Shown piece after piece: positions 36,702 through 46,317 of a stretch of DNA of 64,000 nt. The notes under the pieces were generated by a model, which was given only the letters and a program-made list of their open reading frames with translations, ran no database searches and was not told the DNA's origin. Position numbers and translations under genes: made by a program. Positions within the stretch are counted from its first letter, which is position 1, and each line of letters starts with the position of its first letter. The stretch comes from Salinibacterium sp. ZJ70 (GTDB lineage: Bacteria; Actinomycetota; Actinomycetes; Actinomycetales; Microbacteriaceae), in contig NZ_CP061770.1 in NCBI RefSeq assembly GCF_011751865.2, positions 496,001 through 560,000 of the forward strand, given 5' to 3'.

Positions 36702-38570
36702 TCAGGCGGGGGCGACCTCGGTGATGTGCGAGAGAGGCAGGGTTCGCTCGATGTCGGCTCGGCGGTCGCGCGCCCGGAGGCGTCCGCCTGCGAGTCCTGC
36801 GGGTTCGAGCATGTAGGTGACCTCGGAGTCGTCGGGCATGCGCACCGTCACGCGCACCTCGAGCTTGTTGCGGATCGCGAGCTCCAGCTGGCGTGCGTTC
36901 CACGCGGCACCGGATTCGGCTGGCTGCTCGGCGGCTGCGGCGCGCAGCCGCTCGACGAGTGCTGCGACGGCATCCGGGGCTTCGCCGCGCGGGCGCTCGC
37001 GCTCGGTCACCCGCCGACGCATATGACGGATGACGCCCGCTTCGTCTTCGAACACCACCGGGTAGCGGGCGTCGACGAGCGCCCAGTACAGGGTCTCCGC
37101 GTCGAAGCGGGTGACCACCCGATGATCGCCCGAGCGGCGCAGCCCGAGCGGAGCGAGGGCCTGATCGATCGCCAGCTGGCCGATGAGCGAGGGGTCGTCG
37201 CCGCGCACGTACGCGTGGGCGAAGGGCTCAGCGTCGCCTCGCTCTGCTCCCACGCGCAGGCTGCCGAAGCGCGCGGCGGCCTCCGAGAGGAGGTAGTCGA
37301 GCGGCTGCGGGATTCCGGTGAGCGAGATCTCGGCGAGGAAGTCCCGCAGGCTGTCGATCGTGGTGCCAGCCGTGAGAGCGCGGGTGACGGATGCGGAGGT
37401 CACGCGGTAGCTCGACGCCATGCCCACGGCCTCGACGTCCGCGAACTCGCGCACCCGCATATCGATGTCGGAGGCGAGAGGGCCGGGGGCGATGAGCGAG
37501 AGATCGTGCTGGATGTACACCTGGCGCACATCGGCGGGGAACAGTGCAGCGACAGCCGCCGCTGCGGCATCCGGCCCCTCGGCGAGGAGCGTTGAGCCGG
37601 GTGTCGACGGGACGCCGTCGCCGATCACGCCGAGCGCCTCGGCGGCGCGGATCGCGCGCGTCGCGTTCTCTTCGAGCCAGGCCCCGCCGGCGGGGTAGAG
37701 CCAGTCGAGGAACTCGAGCAGTCCCGCGCCCCAGCGGGCGTGGGTGCGCACGCGCAGGTGGGAGCGCAGCTCCTCGGGCAGCTTCTCGAACCAGGCGCCC
37801 GCGAGAGCCGCCCAGCGATCCACGCGGGGAAGGTCGCGCCAGTCGGCAGCGCGCGCGGTCGGGCGCCAGGCGGCGCCATCCGCGACGACGAGCTGCGCAG
37901 CTGTCGCGATGCCGAAGAGGTCGTGCAGCTCGGCGTCGGTCGAGCTCGTCGCCGCGAGCAGTCGCCGCCAATCGGGGAGCGCCGTGCCTCCGCGCTGCAG
38001 CAGGCGTGCGGGCTCGCTCTCGAGCGCACCCACGAGCTCGCCCACCGCGACGACGACAGCGAACGCCCGGTCGGCCGCCGCGCGATCCGCTTTCGCGTGG
38101 TCGGCTCCGGCGACGACCTCGAGGGAGACGGGCGGCGTCAGGTCGAGGAGTTCATCGGGGGACGGGAGCTCGCGCTCGGGCCACGACTCGAGTTGATCGA
38201 CGACCGGTGCCCACGGTGCGCCGCCGCCGTCGGCGTCGTCGACGAGCGCGAGTGCGCGGAGGATCGCGAGCGCACCCTCGACATCGGTGCTCGGCAGATC
38301 GAGGCGCGCGGCGATGCGAGCGGCATCTGGACGCTCGCCCGCGGCGGCGAGGCGCCCACCCGCCACGAGCACAGCGAGCGTGGGGCGGTCGAGATGCTCG
38401 AGAGCCCCCTGGACCGACGCGGGCTCGAGCAGAGACTCCGCCAGATCGAAGACATCGCGGATCGACTGCTCTCGCACCGGTCGGGAGCGCAGCAGCTGCG
38501 TGAGGGCTCCGTCATCCAGCGTTCGCAGCCATGCCGCGAACGCGAGAGCCGAACTGCTAGCGGCCGCCAT
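36702..38570 (-). CDS. Helicase-associated (XPB/Ssl2-like) protein
   Basis: 622 residues. The C-terminal third matches the helicase C-terminal-like domain found next to XPB in actinobacteria: DVRQVYIQHDLSLIAPGPLASDIDMRVREFADVEAVGMASSYRVT is its signature, followed by LRDFLAEISLTGIPQPLDYLL. No Walker motifs, so it is not itself a helicase. Winged-helix-like repeats fill the N-terminal part. Its role with XPB is inferred from conserved proximity. ATG 38570 lies inside the end of the small membrane protein gene (14-base overlap). Confidence 0.87.
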   Translation of the reverse strand: MAAASSSALAFAAWLRTLDDGALTQLLRSRPVREQSIRDVFDLAESLLEPASVQGALEHLDRPTLAVLVAGGRLAAAGERPDAARIAARLDLPSTDVEGALAILRALALVDDADGGGAPWAPVVDQLESWPERELPSPDELLDLTPPVSLEVVAGADHAKADRAAADRAFAVVVAVGELVGALESEPARLLQRGGTALPDWRRLLAATSSTDAELHDLFGIATAAQLVVADGAAWRPTARAADWRDLPRVDRWAALAGAWFEKLPEELRSHLRVRTHARWGAGLLEFLDWLYPAGGAWLEENATRAIRAAEALGVIGDGVPSTPGSTLLAEGPDAAAAAVAALFPADVRQVYIQHDLSLIAPGPLASDIDMRVREFADVEAVGMASSYRVTSASVTRALTAGTTIDSLRDFLAEISLTGIPQPLDYLLSEAAARFGSLRVGAERGDAEPFAHAYVRGDDPSLIGQLAIDQALAPLGLRRSGDHRVVTRFDAETLYWALVDARYPVVFEDEAGVIRHMRRRVTERERPRGEAPDAVAALVERLRAAAAEQPAESGAAWNARQLELAIRNKLEVRVTVRMPDDSEVTYMLEPAGLAGGRLRARDRRADIERTLPLSHITEVAPA

Positions 38571-38820
38571 CCCGCGCGATCCGTCGGCGACGTACGACGG
38601 TGACGATCATGAACGCGAGGATGAGCAGGAACGCCAGCGGCAGACCGAAGTACCCGACACCGAGGACGGCGGGCCACGGGCTCTCCGACATGTCGGCGCC
38701 TGATCCGGACCCGATGAGCGTCGCGGCGATTGCGATGACCGCGAGTCCGACCACACCGGCGATCATGCTCGCCAGCACGCGTTCGATACGATTGAGCGGG
38801 ACAGGGGCGTTCTCGGGCAC
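38557..38820 (-). CDS. Small membrane protein upstream of the helicase-associated gene
   Basis: 87 residues with two membrane helices (near residues 15-37 and 52-75) and a basic tail RRRRIARDGGR. No family recognised. GTG start; TAGTGT exactly six bases upstream (38832-38827) suggests a leaderless transcript that also covers the helicase-associated gene. Confidence 0.75.
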   Translation of the reverse strand: MPENAPVPLNRIERVLASMIAGVVGLAVIAIAATLIGSGSGADMSESPWPAVLGVGYFGLPLAFLLILAFMIVTVVRRRRIARDGGR

Positions 38821-38874
38821 GAGACAACACTATGCCCCGCGTCCGATCCACCCCACCAGCGAAAGAGGTCCGGA

Positions 38875-39255
38875 ATGCCCACCGGCAAAGTGAAGTTCTA
38901 CGACGAAGAGAAGGGCTTCGGCTTCGTCACGTCCGACGATGGCCAGGAGGTCTTCCTGCACGCCTCGGCGCTCCCCGCGGGCGCCGTCGTCAAGGCGGGA
39001 ACCCGCCTCGAGTTCGGCATCGCCGACGGACGCAAGGGAGCCCAGGCGCTCTCGGTGCGCGTCCTCGACGCTCCCGTGAGTCTCTCCAAGCTCAACAGGC
39101 GGTCGGCGGATGACATGGCCGTCGTCGTGGAGGACCTCGTGAAGCTGCTCGACGGCATCGGTGCGAATCTGCGCCGCGGTCGCTACCCCGACCGTGCGCA
39201 CGGTGCGAAGATCGCGGCTGTGCTGCGTCGCGTCGCCGAAGACCTGGAAGCCTGA
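38875..39255 (+). CDS. Cold-shock-domain protein with C-terminal helical extension
   Basis: 126 residues. Residues 1-66 are a cold-shock OB domain (TGKVKFYDEEKGFGFVTSDD, EVFLHASAL) and the rest a helical extension (ADDMAVVVEDLVKLLDGIGANLRRG). This long form is common in actinobacteria and is distinct from the 66-residue cold-shock protein encoded at 25327. AAAGAGG precedes the ATG. The poly-Asp protein gene starts three bases after its stop, so they are one operon. Confidence 0.92.
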   Translation: MPTGKVKFYDEEKGFGFVTSDDGQEVFLHASALPAGAVVKAGTRLEFGIADGRKGAQALSVRVLDAPVSLSKLNRRSADDMAVVVEDLVKLLDGIGANLRRGRYPDRAHGAKIAAVLRRVAEDLEA

Positions 39256-39257
39256 GC

Positions 39258-39959
<702 letters not shown>

Positions 39960-39998
39960 TCTGCGGGCTCGCCTGCCAGCGCCTCGCCTGTCAGCGGC

Positions 39999-40238
39999 TC
40001 AGCCGCGACGTCGGATGCGCTGCAGGTAGGCGAGCCCTACGAGGCCCACGCCGATCCCCACGAGGCAGGTCCACAGCCAGCCGCCGCGGCCGGCATCGAA
40101 CAACGGACCCGCAAGCGCCAGCAGCACGACGGTCGCCAGCACCCAGCAGGCGAGTCCGACGAGCAGCGCGGTGCGGTCGTCGGTGACGGCGGGCTCCGGA
40201 TCCGGACGCCGCTCGTCCTCCCTCAGCCAGACGCGCAT
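39999..40238 (-). CDS. DUF2530 small membrane protein
   Basis: 79 residues. Two membrane helices (near 25-45 and 52-70), a charged N-terminus with Arg/Glu/Asp, and a DDRTALLVGLACWVLA segment fitting the DUF2530 family of actinobacterial membrane proteins. Function unknown. The -10 TAAGCT (40250-40245) uses the stop codon TAA of serC as its first three bases and ends six bases before the ATG. Confidence 0.78.
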   Translation of the reverse strand: MRVWLREDERRPDPEPAVTDDRTALLVGLACWVLATVVLLALAGPLFDAGRGGWLWTCLVGIGVGLVGLAYLQRIRRRG

Positions 40239-40247
40239 GCCGTGAGC

Positions 40248-41366
<1,119 letters not shown>

Positions 41367-41459
41367 CTAGAGACGCTTCATGCCCCCGCGAACCGGCTGT
41401 CGCCCGGAAGAGCGTCGTGCACTCGCGGTAGGCTGAGAGGAACGCGCTGGGAGGCCACG

Positions 41460-42152
41460 ATGACCGATCTCGTCGACACGACGGAGATGTACCTTCGGAC
41501 CATCCTCGACCTGGAAGAGGAGGGGATCGTGCCTCTGCGCGCCCGCATCTCCGAGCGCCTCGGGCACTCCGGCCCCACGGTCTCGCAGACGGTGGGACGC
41601 ATGGAGCGCGACGGCCTCGTCGTCGTCGAAGGCGATCGCCATCTGGCCCTCACCGAGGAGGGTCGCCGCCGCGCGATGCACGTCATGCGCAAGCACCGCC
41701 TCGCGGAGCGCCTGCTCGCCGACGTCATCGGACTCGACTGGGCGTACGTGCACGACGAAGCGTGCCGGTGGGAGCACGTCATGAGCGAGCAGGTGGAGCG
41801 CCGTCTGCTCGAGATCCTCGACCACCCCACGGAGTCGCCCTACGGCAACCCGATCCCCGGACTCGAGGAGCTCGGCGGCAAGCCAGCCCGCAGCTTCCTC
41901 GACGGGGTCGTCAACATCGTGCACCGCGTCGCCGATGCGGCTGAGCCCGTCACGGCGATCGTGCGCCGCCTCGGAGAGCCGGTGCAGTTCGAGCCGGAGC
42001 TGCTGGCGCAGCTGCGCGACGCGGGCGTCGTGCCGGGCGCCGTCGCGACGATCGCGGCAGTCGGCTCCTACGTGTCGATCCAGGTCGACGGATACGGCGA
42101 CGGGCTCGAGCTGCCCAACGAGGTCGCGCACCACATCTACGTCGAGGTCTGA
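41460..42152 (+). CDS. dtxR: Iron-dependent repressor, DtxR/IdeR family
   Basis: 230 residues from ATG 41460 with GGGAGG upstream. Winged-helix DNA-binding domain (GHSGPTVSQTVGRMERDGL), dimer domain and C-terminal SH3-like domain. Every canonical DtxR metal ligand is in register: Met10, Cys102, Glu105, His106 for the primary site and His79, Glu83, His98 for the ancillary site. This argues for an iron sensor rather than a manganese-specific MntR. The iron boxes at 8757 and 8819 are likely targets. Confidence 0.94.
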   Translation: MTDLVDTTEMYLRTILDLEEEGIVPLRARISERLGHSGPTVSQTVGRMERDGLVVVEGDRHLALTEEGRRRAMHVMRKHRLAERLLADVIGLDWAYVHDEACRWEHVMSEQVERRLLEILDHPTESPYGNPIPGLEELGGKPARSFLDGVVNIVHRVADAAEPVTAIVRRLGEPVQFEPELLAQLRDAGVVPGAVATIAAVGSYVSIQVDGYGDGLELPNEVAHHIYVEV

Positions 42153-42373
42153 GCGCCCGCTTCCTGTGGATTCGCGCAGTATCCGTCCCCATGCGCGCTT
42201 TCGACGCGAGCGCCACCGCGGATCTCGCATACACTCGCCACGTCCCTCAACCGGCTAGGAAGGTGGAGGGCCGCACCGCAGGGCGTCTCGTACACCCATC
42301 CTCTGCGGCGTGACGTGACATACGAAAGGGATGGGGCCGTCACCTCGAGCGGCCGAGACGCGGGAGACACCTC
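42153..42373. other. Intergenic region before the NlpC/P60 gene
   Basis: 221 bases. CATACACT near 42229-42236 could be a -10 region, leaving a leader of about 130 bases that is GC-rich. I looked for the c-di-AMP (ydaO) riboswitch often found before such genes and did not see its conserved core. Otherwise nothing recognisable. Confidence 0.4.
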
Positions 42374-43090
42374 TTGAATCCGAGTACCCGACCCAGCCGC
42401 TCCGTCGGCTCCCCCTCCGCCCGCAGCCACCGGGCCACCTCGATCCGCAACCTCGCCGTGATCTCGCTCGTCGTTCCGGGCCTCTTCGCCACCGTCGCGA
42501 TCCCCGCCTACGCGTACACGCCCGCACCCACCGATGAGTCGGCCGCGAGCGAGGCGCTCGCCGCCATCCGCGAGGACGGCGCTCAGGAGCTCGCCGTCGA
42601 CGACGTGCAGCTCGCTGTCGCCGCGCGCGACTCGTTCGAGACCGTCTCGGCTGCTGAGCTGCGCCGTGCCGCGCAGCGTGCCTCCTTCGCCTCCTACTCG
42701 GGGCCGACCGCGCGCGACTACCTCGCGAACCCCCCGTACCCCAACTTCTCGCTCGACCAGGTCGTCGAGGTCGCGTTGCAGTACCAGGGCGTTCCCTACG
42801 TCTACGGCGGCAGCACGCCCGCAGGCTTCGACTGCTCGGGCTTCGTGATGTTCGTGTATTCGCAGTTCGGCGTGAAGCTGCCGCACTCGTCTCGTGCGCA
42901 GGGGTCGGGCGGAACGCTCATCTCTCGCGAGGATGCGCGCCCTGGCGACGTGGTCGTCATGGACGGCGGCGGCCACTCGGGCATCTACATGGGCGGCAAC
43001 ACGATGATCCACGCCCCGCGCCCCGGCAAGTCCGTCGAGGTGCACAACATCTGGGACAAGAGCGCCTGGTTCGTCCGCTACGGCATCTGA
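42374..43090 (+). CDS. Secreted NlpC/P60 peptidoglycan hydrolase
   Basis: 238 residues from TTG 42374, which has GGGAG eight bases upstream. Signal peptide with a hydrophobic core (ISLVVPGLFATVAIPAYA). A short helical region (ARDSFETVSAAELRRAA) precedes the NlpC/P60 domain, which has catalytic Cys154 (GFDCSGFVMFVY), His in GGGHSGIYMG and a third polar residue in HAPRPG. It should cut the stem peptide between D-Glu and diaminopimelate or lysine. The same ARDxFE spacer occurs in the CHAP protein encoded at 44051. Confidence 0.92.
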   Translation: MNPSTRPSRSVGSPSARSHRATSIRNLAVISLVVPGLFATVAIPAYAYTPAPTDESAASEALAAIREDGAQELAVDDVQLAVAARDSFETVSAAELRRAAQRASFASYSGPTARDYLANPPYPNFSLDQVVEVALQYQGVPYVYGGSTPAGFDCSGFVMFVYSQFGVKLPHSSRAQGSGGTLISREDARPGDVVVMDGGGHSGIYMGGNTMIHAPRPGKSVEVHNIWDKSAWFVRYGI

Positions 43091-43107
43091 GCCGTCGGAT
43101 CGCACCC

Positions 43108-43149
43108 CCGAAGCGACGCCTGATCTCGGTCGGCGTCGCTTCGGTTTTT
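43108..43149 (+). terminator. Strong intrinsic terminator of the NlpC/P60 gene
   Basis: CCGAAGCGACGCC (43108-43120) pairs with GGCGTCGCTTCGG (43132-43144), and TTTTT follows. A 13-bp stem with a T tract. Confidence 0.93.
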
Positions 43150-43206
43150 CTCCGCCTCCCGGGGTTACTCTGGGTTCTCGGAGATTCTTCGGATTCGGGA
43201 GGGCTC

Positions 43207-43374
43207 ATGACGACCGCACGATGCATCCGCACCACGGATGCGCGCGCGTGCTCGCTCATGCGGCTCAGCAGGCGGCCGGATGTGCACTGTCACACGTCCG
43301 GGATCGGTGAGGCGCTGTCGTTCGCGACGGCGCCTTTCGTGTCTGCAGCCCGGGTCCGCATCTCTCCGGAGTGA
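43207..43374 (+). CDS. Possible small ORF upstream of the HNH nuclease gene
   Basis: 55 codons from ATG 43207 to TGA 43374, with a good GGGAGG site four bases upstream of the start. The product (MTTARCIRTTDARACSLMRLS) has Cys at 6, 15 and 28, and no recognised family. It fills the 327-base gap between the NlpC/P60 terminator and the HNH gene. A leader peptide is possible. Evidence is only the ribosome-binding site and open frame; it may not be translated. Confidence 0.3.
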   Translation: MTTARCIRTTDARACSLMRLSRRPDVHCHTSGIGEALSFATAPFVSAARVRISPE

Positions 43375-43379
43375 TCGAC

Positions 43380-43400
43380 AGCCTGCAAGCCGTGCAGGCT
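43380..43400 (+). repeat. Perfect hairpin before the HNH nuclease start
   Basis: AGCCTGCA (43380-43387) pairs with TGCAGGCT (43393-43400), loop AGCCG. It lies 18 bases before the GTG start and directly upstream of the GAGAGGAG ribosome-binding site, where it could affect translation. Confidence 0.6.
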
Positions 43401-43418
43401 CCTCGAGAGGAGTGACGG

Positions 43419-43919
43419 GTGCACACCACCTTGGTTCTGAACGCCGGATATGAGCCGCTCGCGGTCGTGTCCTTCAAGCGCGCGCTCGTGCTCGTGCTGA
43501 ACGAGAAAGCGGTCGTGGTCGCTCGCGATGATGAGCACCCGGTGCGTGCGGCGAGCGGCGAGTGGGATCGGCCGTCGGTGATCCTCCTCACGCGGTACGT
43601 GCGGATCCCGATGGGGCGCGCCGTGCCCGTCTCGCGGCGCGGCGTGCTGCGCCGTGATGCGCAGCGATGCGCCTACTGCGGCGGGCACGCCTCGACCGTC
43701 GATCATGTGGTGCCGAGGTCGCGCGGGGGAGCCGACTCGTGGGAGAACCTGGTGGCGTGCTGCCTGCGGTGCAACAACGACAAGGGCGACCGCACCCCGC
43801 ACGAGATGGGCTGGGTGCTGCGCTTCACTCCGCGGATGCCTCATGGCACGACCTGGCTCGTGCGGGGGGCCGAGCGGCCCCTGCCTCAGTGGGAGGAGTT
43901 CCTCGCGCCCGCGGCGTGA
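43419..43919 (+). CDS. HNH endonuclease
   Basis: 166 residues. The HNH core covers residues about 85-130: CAYCGGHASTVDHVVPRSRGG with a zinc-binding Cys pair and the catalytic His, then NLVACCLRCNNDKGDRTP with the second Cys pair. The N-terminal part (TLVLNAGYEPLAVVSFKRAL) is typical of the stand-alone actinobacterial family. A role in DNA repair or recombination is likely but unproven. GTG start with GAGAGGAG upstream. Confidence 0.92.
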   Translation: MHTTLVLNAGYEPLAVVSFKRALVLVLNEKAVVVARDDEHPVRAASGEWDRPSVILLTRYVRIPMGRAVPVSRRGVLRRDAQRCAYCGGHASTVDHVVPRSRGGADSWENLVACCLRCNNDKGDRTPHEMGWVLRFTPRMPHGTTWLVRGAERPLPQWEEFLAPAA

Positions 43920-44050
43920 GGTGCGAACCTGGCAGAACCCTGTGTGACAAGGCTGTCTGCCCCTGGGTTGAGGGGCGTTATCAAGACGTGACATCGGCGG
44001 CCAACTCGCGTAACCTCGGGTGAGTTGTCGACCCGGAGACTGCTATCAAC

Positions 44051-45202
44051 GTGACTGACTACGAGACACCCACGACGGGGTACCCACCCCGAATCGCGGA
44101 TCAGTCCTCGGTCGCGCCCGTCTCCGGAGAGCATGTGACCCGCCGCTCAATGCGTGAAGCCGAGCGTCGGGCAACGGCTGGGCCCGTGGTCGACGAGTCA
44201 CCGTTCGGGCTTCCCCTTCTCCCGCTGGCTCCGCAGGCGTCCGCCGCGCCGCAGCCTGTCGCGTCCGCTCCTGAGAGCGCTCCCGCGCCCGTGCACCCCG
44301 TGCAGTACGCGTCGCGGCGTTCCGCCCGCGAGGCCGCCTCGGTCCCTCCCGCTCCTCCGGTGGCGCCGTTCGCCGCCGAGCACCCGGTGGTTCCGCCCGT
44401 CGCCGAGCCGGCCCAGCGGGCACCGCGCTTCTCGGGTCGTGGCGAGCGCCGCGCTGCGCGTGTCGAGCGCCGGTCGTCCCAGGTGCGCCACCCGTCCCGT
44501 CAGAGGGCGACGGCAGCAGGAACCATGGTGCTCGTCGGCGGGCTGTTCGTCTCCGTCGCGCTCCCGGCGTACGCCTCCGGCGACTATTCGCCGCTCAGCG
44601 AGACGGCGGCTGAGTCTGCTGCCCCCGTGCAGGCGCAGATGCTCGCGATCGACACCGAGGCGGCAGCAGCGGTCGCCCCTGAAGCGCGGGACACCTTCGA
44701 GGCGATCAGCCCCACGCAGCTGCGCGGGCTGTACCGCGATGCGCTCCGCCAGCAGAACATGACGGCGTACCAGGCGTCCGGTGCGCGCGAGCTGGGCGAT
44801 GACTACCCGTGGTACGCGGAGCTCACCAAGGGACAGGGTGGCGGGCTGTCGCCGCTCAACTACTACTACCGCGAGTGCGTCGACTTCGTCGTGTGGCGTC
44901 TGAACCGCGACGCCGGCTCCACGGCGGCCCCGTTCAAGTACACGTGGTCGAACCTCACCCCGGGAGCGGGCAGCGCCCGCTCGTGGAAGCGCCAGTGGGA
45001 GCAGCACGGCTGGGAGGTCAGCTCCACCCCGCAGGCTGGCTGGGTCGCGTGGTTCCCGGGCGGCAACCACGTCTCGTACGTCAACTCGGTGCTCTCGGAC
45101 GGCTCGGTGCTCATCGAGGAGTACAACTGGGGCCCGCACCTGTACGGTCAGCGGATCATCCCCGCATCCGACGCGCTCTACCTCGCCCCGCCGCCGCGCT
45201 GA
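44051..45202 (+). CDS. Exported CHAP-domain cell-wall hydrolase
   Basis: 383 residues. A long cytoplasmic Pro/Arg-rich N-terminus carries TRRSMREAERR and SRRSAREAAS repeats, then one membrane helix or signal anchor (AAGTMVLVGGLFVSVALPAYA) near residue 160. A spacer ARDTFEAISPTQLRGL and a CHAP domain follow with catalytic Cys276 (YRECVDFVVWRL) and His in GGNHVSYV. CHAP enzymes cut peptidoglycan as amidases or endopeptidases. GTG start. The spacer is shared with the NlpC/P60 protein at 42374. Confidence 0.88.
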   Translation: MTDYETPTTGYPPRIADQSSVAPVSGEHVTRRSMREAERRATAGPVVDESPFGLPLLPLAPQASAAPQPVASAPESAPAPVHPVQYASRRSAREAASVPPAPPVAPFAAEHPVVPPVAEPAQRAPRFSGRGERRAARVERRSSQVRHPSRQRATAAGTMVLVGGLFVSVALPAYASGDYSPLSETAAESAAPVQAQMLAIDTEAAAAVAPEARDTFEAISPTQLRGLYRDALRQQNMTAYQASGARELGDDYPWYAELTKGQGGGLSPLNYYYRECVDFVVWRLNRDAGSTAAPFKYTWSNLTPGAGSARSWKRQWEQHGWEVSSTPQAGWVAWFPGGNHVSYVNSVLSDGSVLIEEYNWGPHLYGQRIIPASDALYLAPPPR

Positions 45203-45287
45203 CCCGCGACGTCCGGCTGAACCGCGGCGCGACCTGGTCTTCAGCGCGCGCCGCGTAGACTTCTGCAGGTCGGGCTTCGGCCCGCCC

Positions 45288-45362
45288 GCCTCTGTAGCTC
45301 AATGGAAGAGCAGTTCCGTCCTAAGGAAAGGGTTGGGGGTTCGAGTCCCTCCAGGGGCACCA
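45288..45362 (+). tRNA. tRNA-Arg (anticodon CCT)
   Basis: Acceptor GCCTCTG (45288-45294) pairs with CAGGGGC (45352-45358) with one G-T pair. Anticodon loop GTCCTAA gives CCT, and the T arm has GGTTCGAGTCC. CCA is encoded at 45360-45362. One mismatch (G-A) at the top of the anticodon stem. Confidence 0.93.
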
Positions 45363-45434
45363 TAGAACGCTTACGAGAACCAGAGTCCAATTCCACCGGC
45401 TCTAGTAGGTCTTCTCCGGTTCCACTGCGATCCG

Positions 45435-45466
45435 CGCCCACGCTTTCAAGCGATGGGCGCTTTTTG
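45435..45466 (+). terminator. Intrinsic terminator downstream of tRNA-Arg
   Basis: GCGCCCACGCTT (45435-45446) pairs with AAGCG and TGGGCGC (45449-45461), followed by TTTTT. It probably ends the tRNA transcript. Confidence 0.88.
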
Positions 45467-45599
45467 CATCCGAAGCGAGTGCCGCCCGTACCCTGCAGCC
45501 GGTTCGGGATCGTTGCTGCTCAAGTTTCTGTCACCCGTCGTGAACGGGCGGCGTTCGCTGCCAGTTCCAGCGGTGAGATGGCTGTGACGACGTGCGGTG

Positions 45600-45884
45600 T
45601 CAGGCGAGCGACAGAAAGAGCTTCTCCAGCTCCTCCGTGTCGGCGTCGGTGGTCTCGGGGTTGGTCAGGCACTCCCTGAGGTTGGTGGAGATCACCAGGA
45701 ACCCTGCGCGGTCGAGCGCCTTCGAGACGGCGGAGAGCTGCTGCACCACGTCGCGGCAGGGGGCGTCGTCTTCGATCGCGCTGATGACGGCGGCGAGCTG
45801 CCCCTGCGCACGCCGCAGGCGATTGAGGATCTTGCGCTGCGCTTCCGGGTCGTGGGCGGCGGTGGGGAGGTCGGTGCTGCTCAT
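45600..45884 (-). CDS. CsoR/CstR-family repressor with a Cys-Asn-Cys site
   Basis: 94 residues, all helical, DUF156 fold: RKILNRLRRAQGQLAAVISAIEDDAPC then LRECL. In copper-sensing CsoR the ligands are Cys-His-Cys; here the positions are Cys43, Asn68 and Cys72. Loss of His is a feature of the persulfide-sensing CstR branch, so thiol/persulfide sensing is at least as likely as copper sensing. Two palindromes of the type ATACCCNNNNGGGTAT lie in the divergent region. GAGAGGAC precedes the ATG. Confidence 0.85.
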   Translation of the reverse strand: MSSTDLPTAAHDPEAQRKILNRLRRAQGQLAAVISAIEDDAPCRDVVQQLSAVSKALDRAGFLVISTNLRECLTNPETTDADTEELEKLFLSLA

Positions 45885-45913
45885 GGTGTCCTCTCGTGAT
45901 GACGCTCTCCAGG

Positions 45914-45950
45914 ATACCCCGTAGGGTATAGAACATACCCCCAGGAGTAT
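45914..45950. promoter_or_regulatory. Two CsoR/CstR-type operators
   Basis: ATACCCCGTAGGGTAT (45914-45929) and ATACCCCCAGGAGTAT (45935-45950) have centres 21 bases apart, two helical turns. They lie between the repressor gene and the divergent small Cys-rich gene, so both are probably autorepressed. Confidence 0.8.
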
Positions 45951-45968
45951 AGGAAGGATGGTGGCGAC

Positions 45969-46154
45969 ATGTGTCGACCCACCTCATGCCGCACGTGCGG
46001 CAAGACCACATGGGCCGGATGCGGTCAGCATGTCCAGGCGGTGCGCGCGAGCGTTCCCCGCGGCCAGTGGTGCGCCGGACAGCACTCGGACGCGGAGATC
46101 GCCGCGGCGCGCGCCACCCGGGGCGGGTTCTTCGCTCGACTCTTCGGGCGGTGA
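45969..46154 (+). CDS. Small Cys-rich protein divergent from the CsoR/CstR repressor
   Basis: 61 residues: MCRPTSCRTCGKTTWAGCGQ begins the protein, with Cys at 2, 7, 10, 18 and 35 and His at 21 and 39. The pattern resembles a compact zinc-binding or thiol-rich knuckle; small proteins beginning MCRPT-C-TCGKTTWAGCG are familiar in actinobacteria but have no known function. AGGATGG precedes the start. Placement behind two repressor palindromes suggests induction by metal or sulfur stress. An overlapping frame from 45971 is not favoured. Confidence 0.7.
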   Translation: MCRPTSCRTCGKTTWAGCGQHVQAVRASVPRGQWCAGQHSDAEIAAARATRGGFFARLFGR

Positions 46155-46317
46155 ACTGAGCGCGAACGAGGCGGAGCCACTCGCCGAACAGCCCCGAGAT
46201 CGGCCCGCGCTGAGGGGGCCGAACGCGAGGCTCCGCATCGCACGGACGCGCGCACGCGGATTGCCCCCGGAGGGGGGTGCACCCGCGGGGCCGGTGCCCC
46301 GTAACATGTCGAGTGAT

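Noticed and set aside
42237..42373. Possible c-di-AMP (ydaO) riboswitch before the NlpC/P60 gene
   Set aside because: The leader is GC-rich and in the right place, but the conserved core segments of the ydaO motif were not found, so no riboswitch is called.
45971..46159. Alternative 62-codon frame overlapping the small Cys-rich gene
   Set aside because: The frame from 45969 gives a regular Cys pattern (CRTCGKTTWAGCG) and suits the ribosome-binding site; the alternative frame has no such pattern.
45363..46305. Integrated element at tRNA-Arg
   Set aside because: No integrase and no repeat of the tRNA 3' end downstream was seen, so no genomic island is called despite several small orphan genes.
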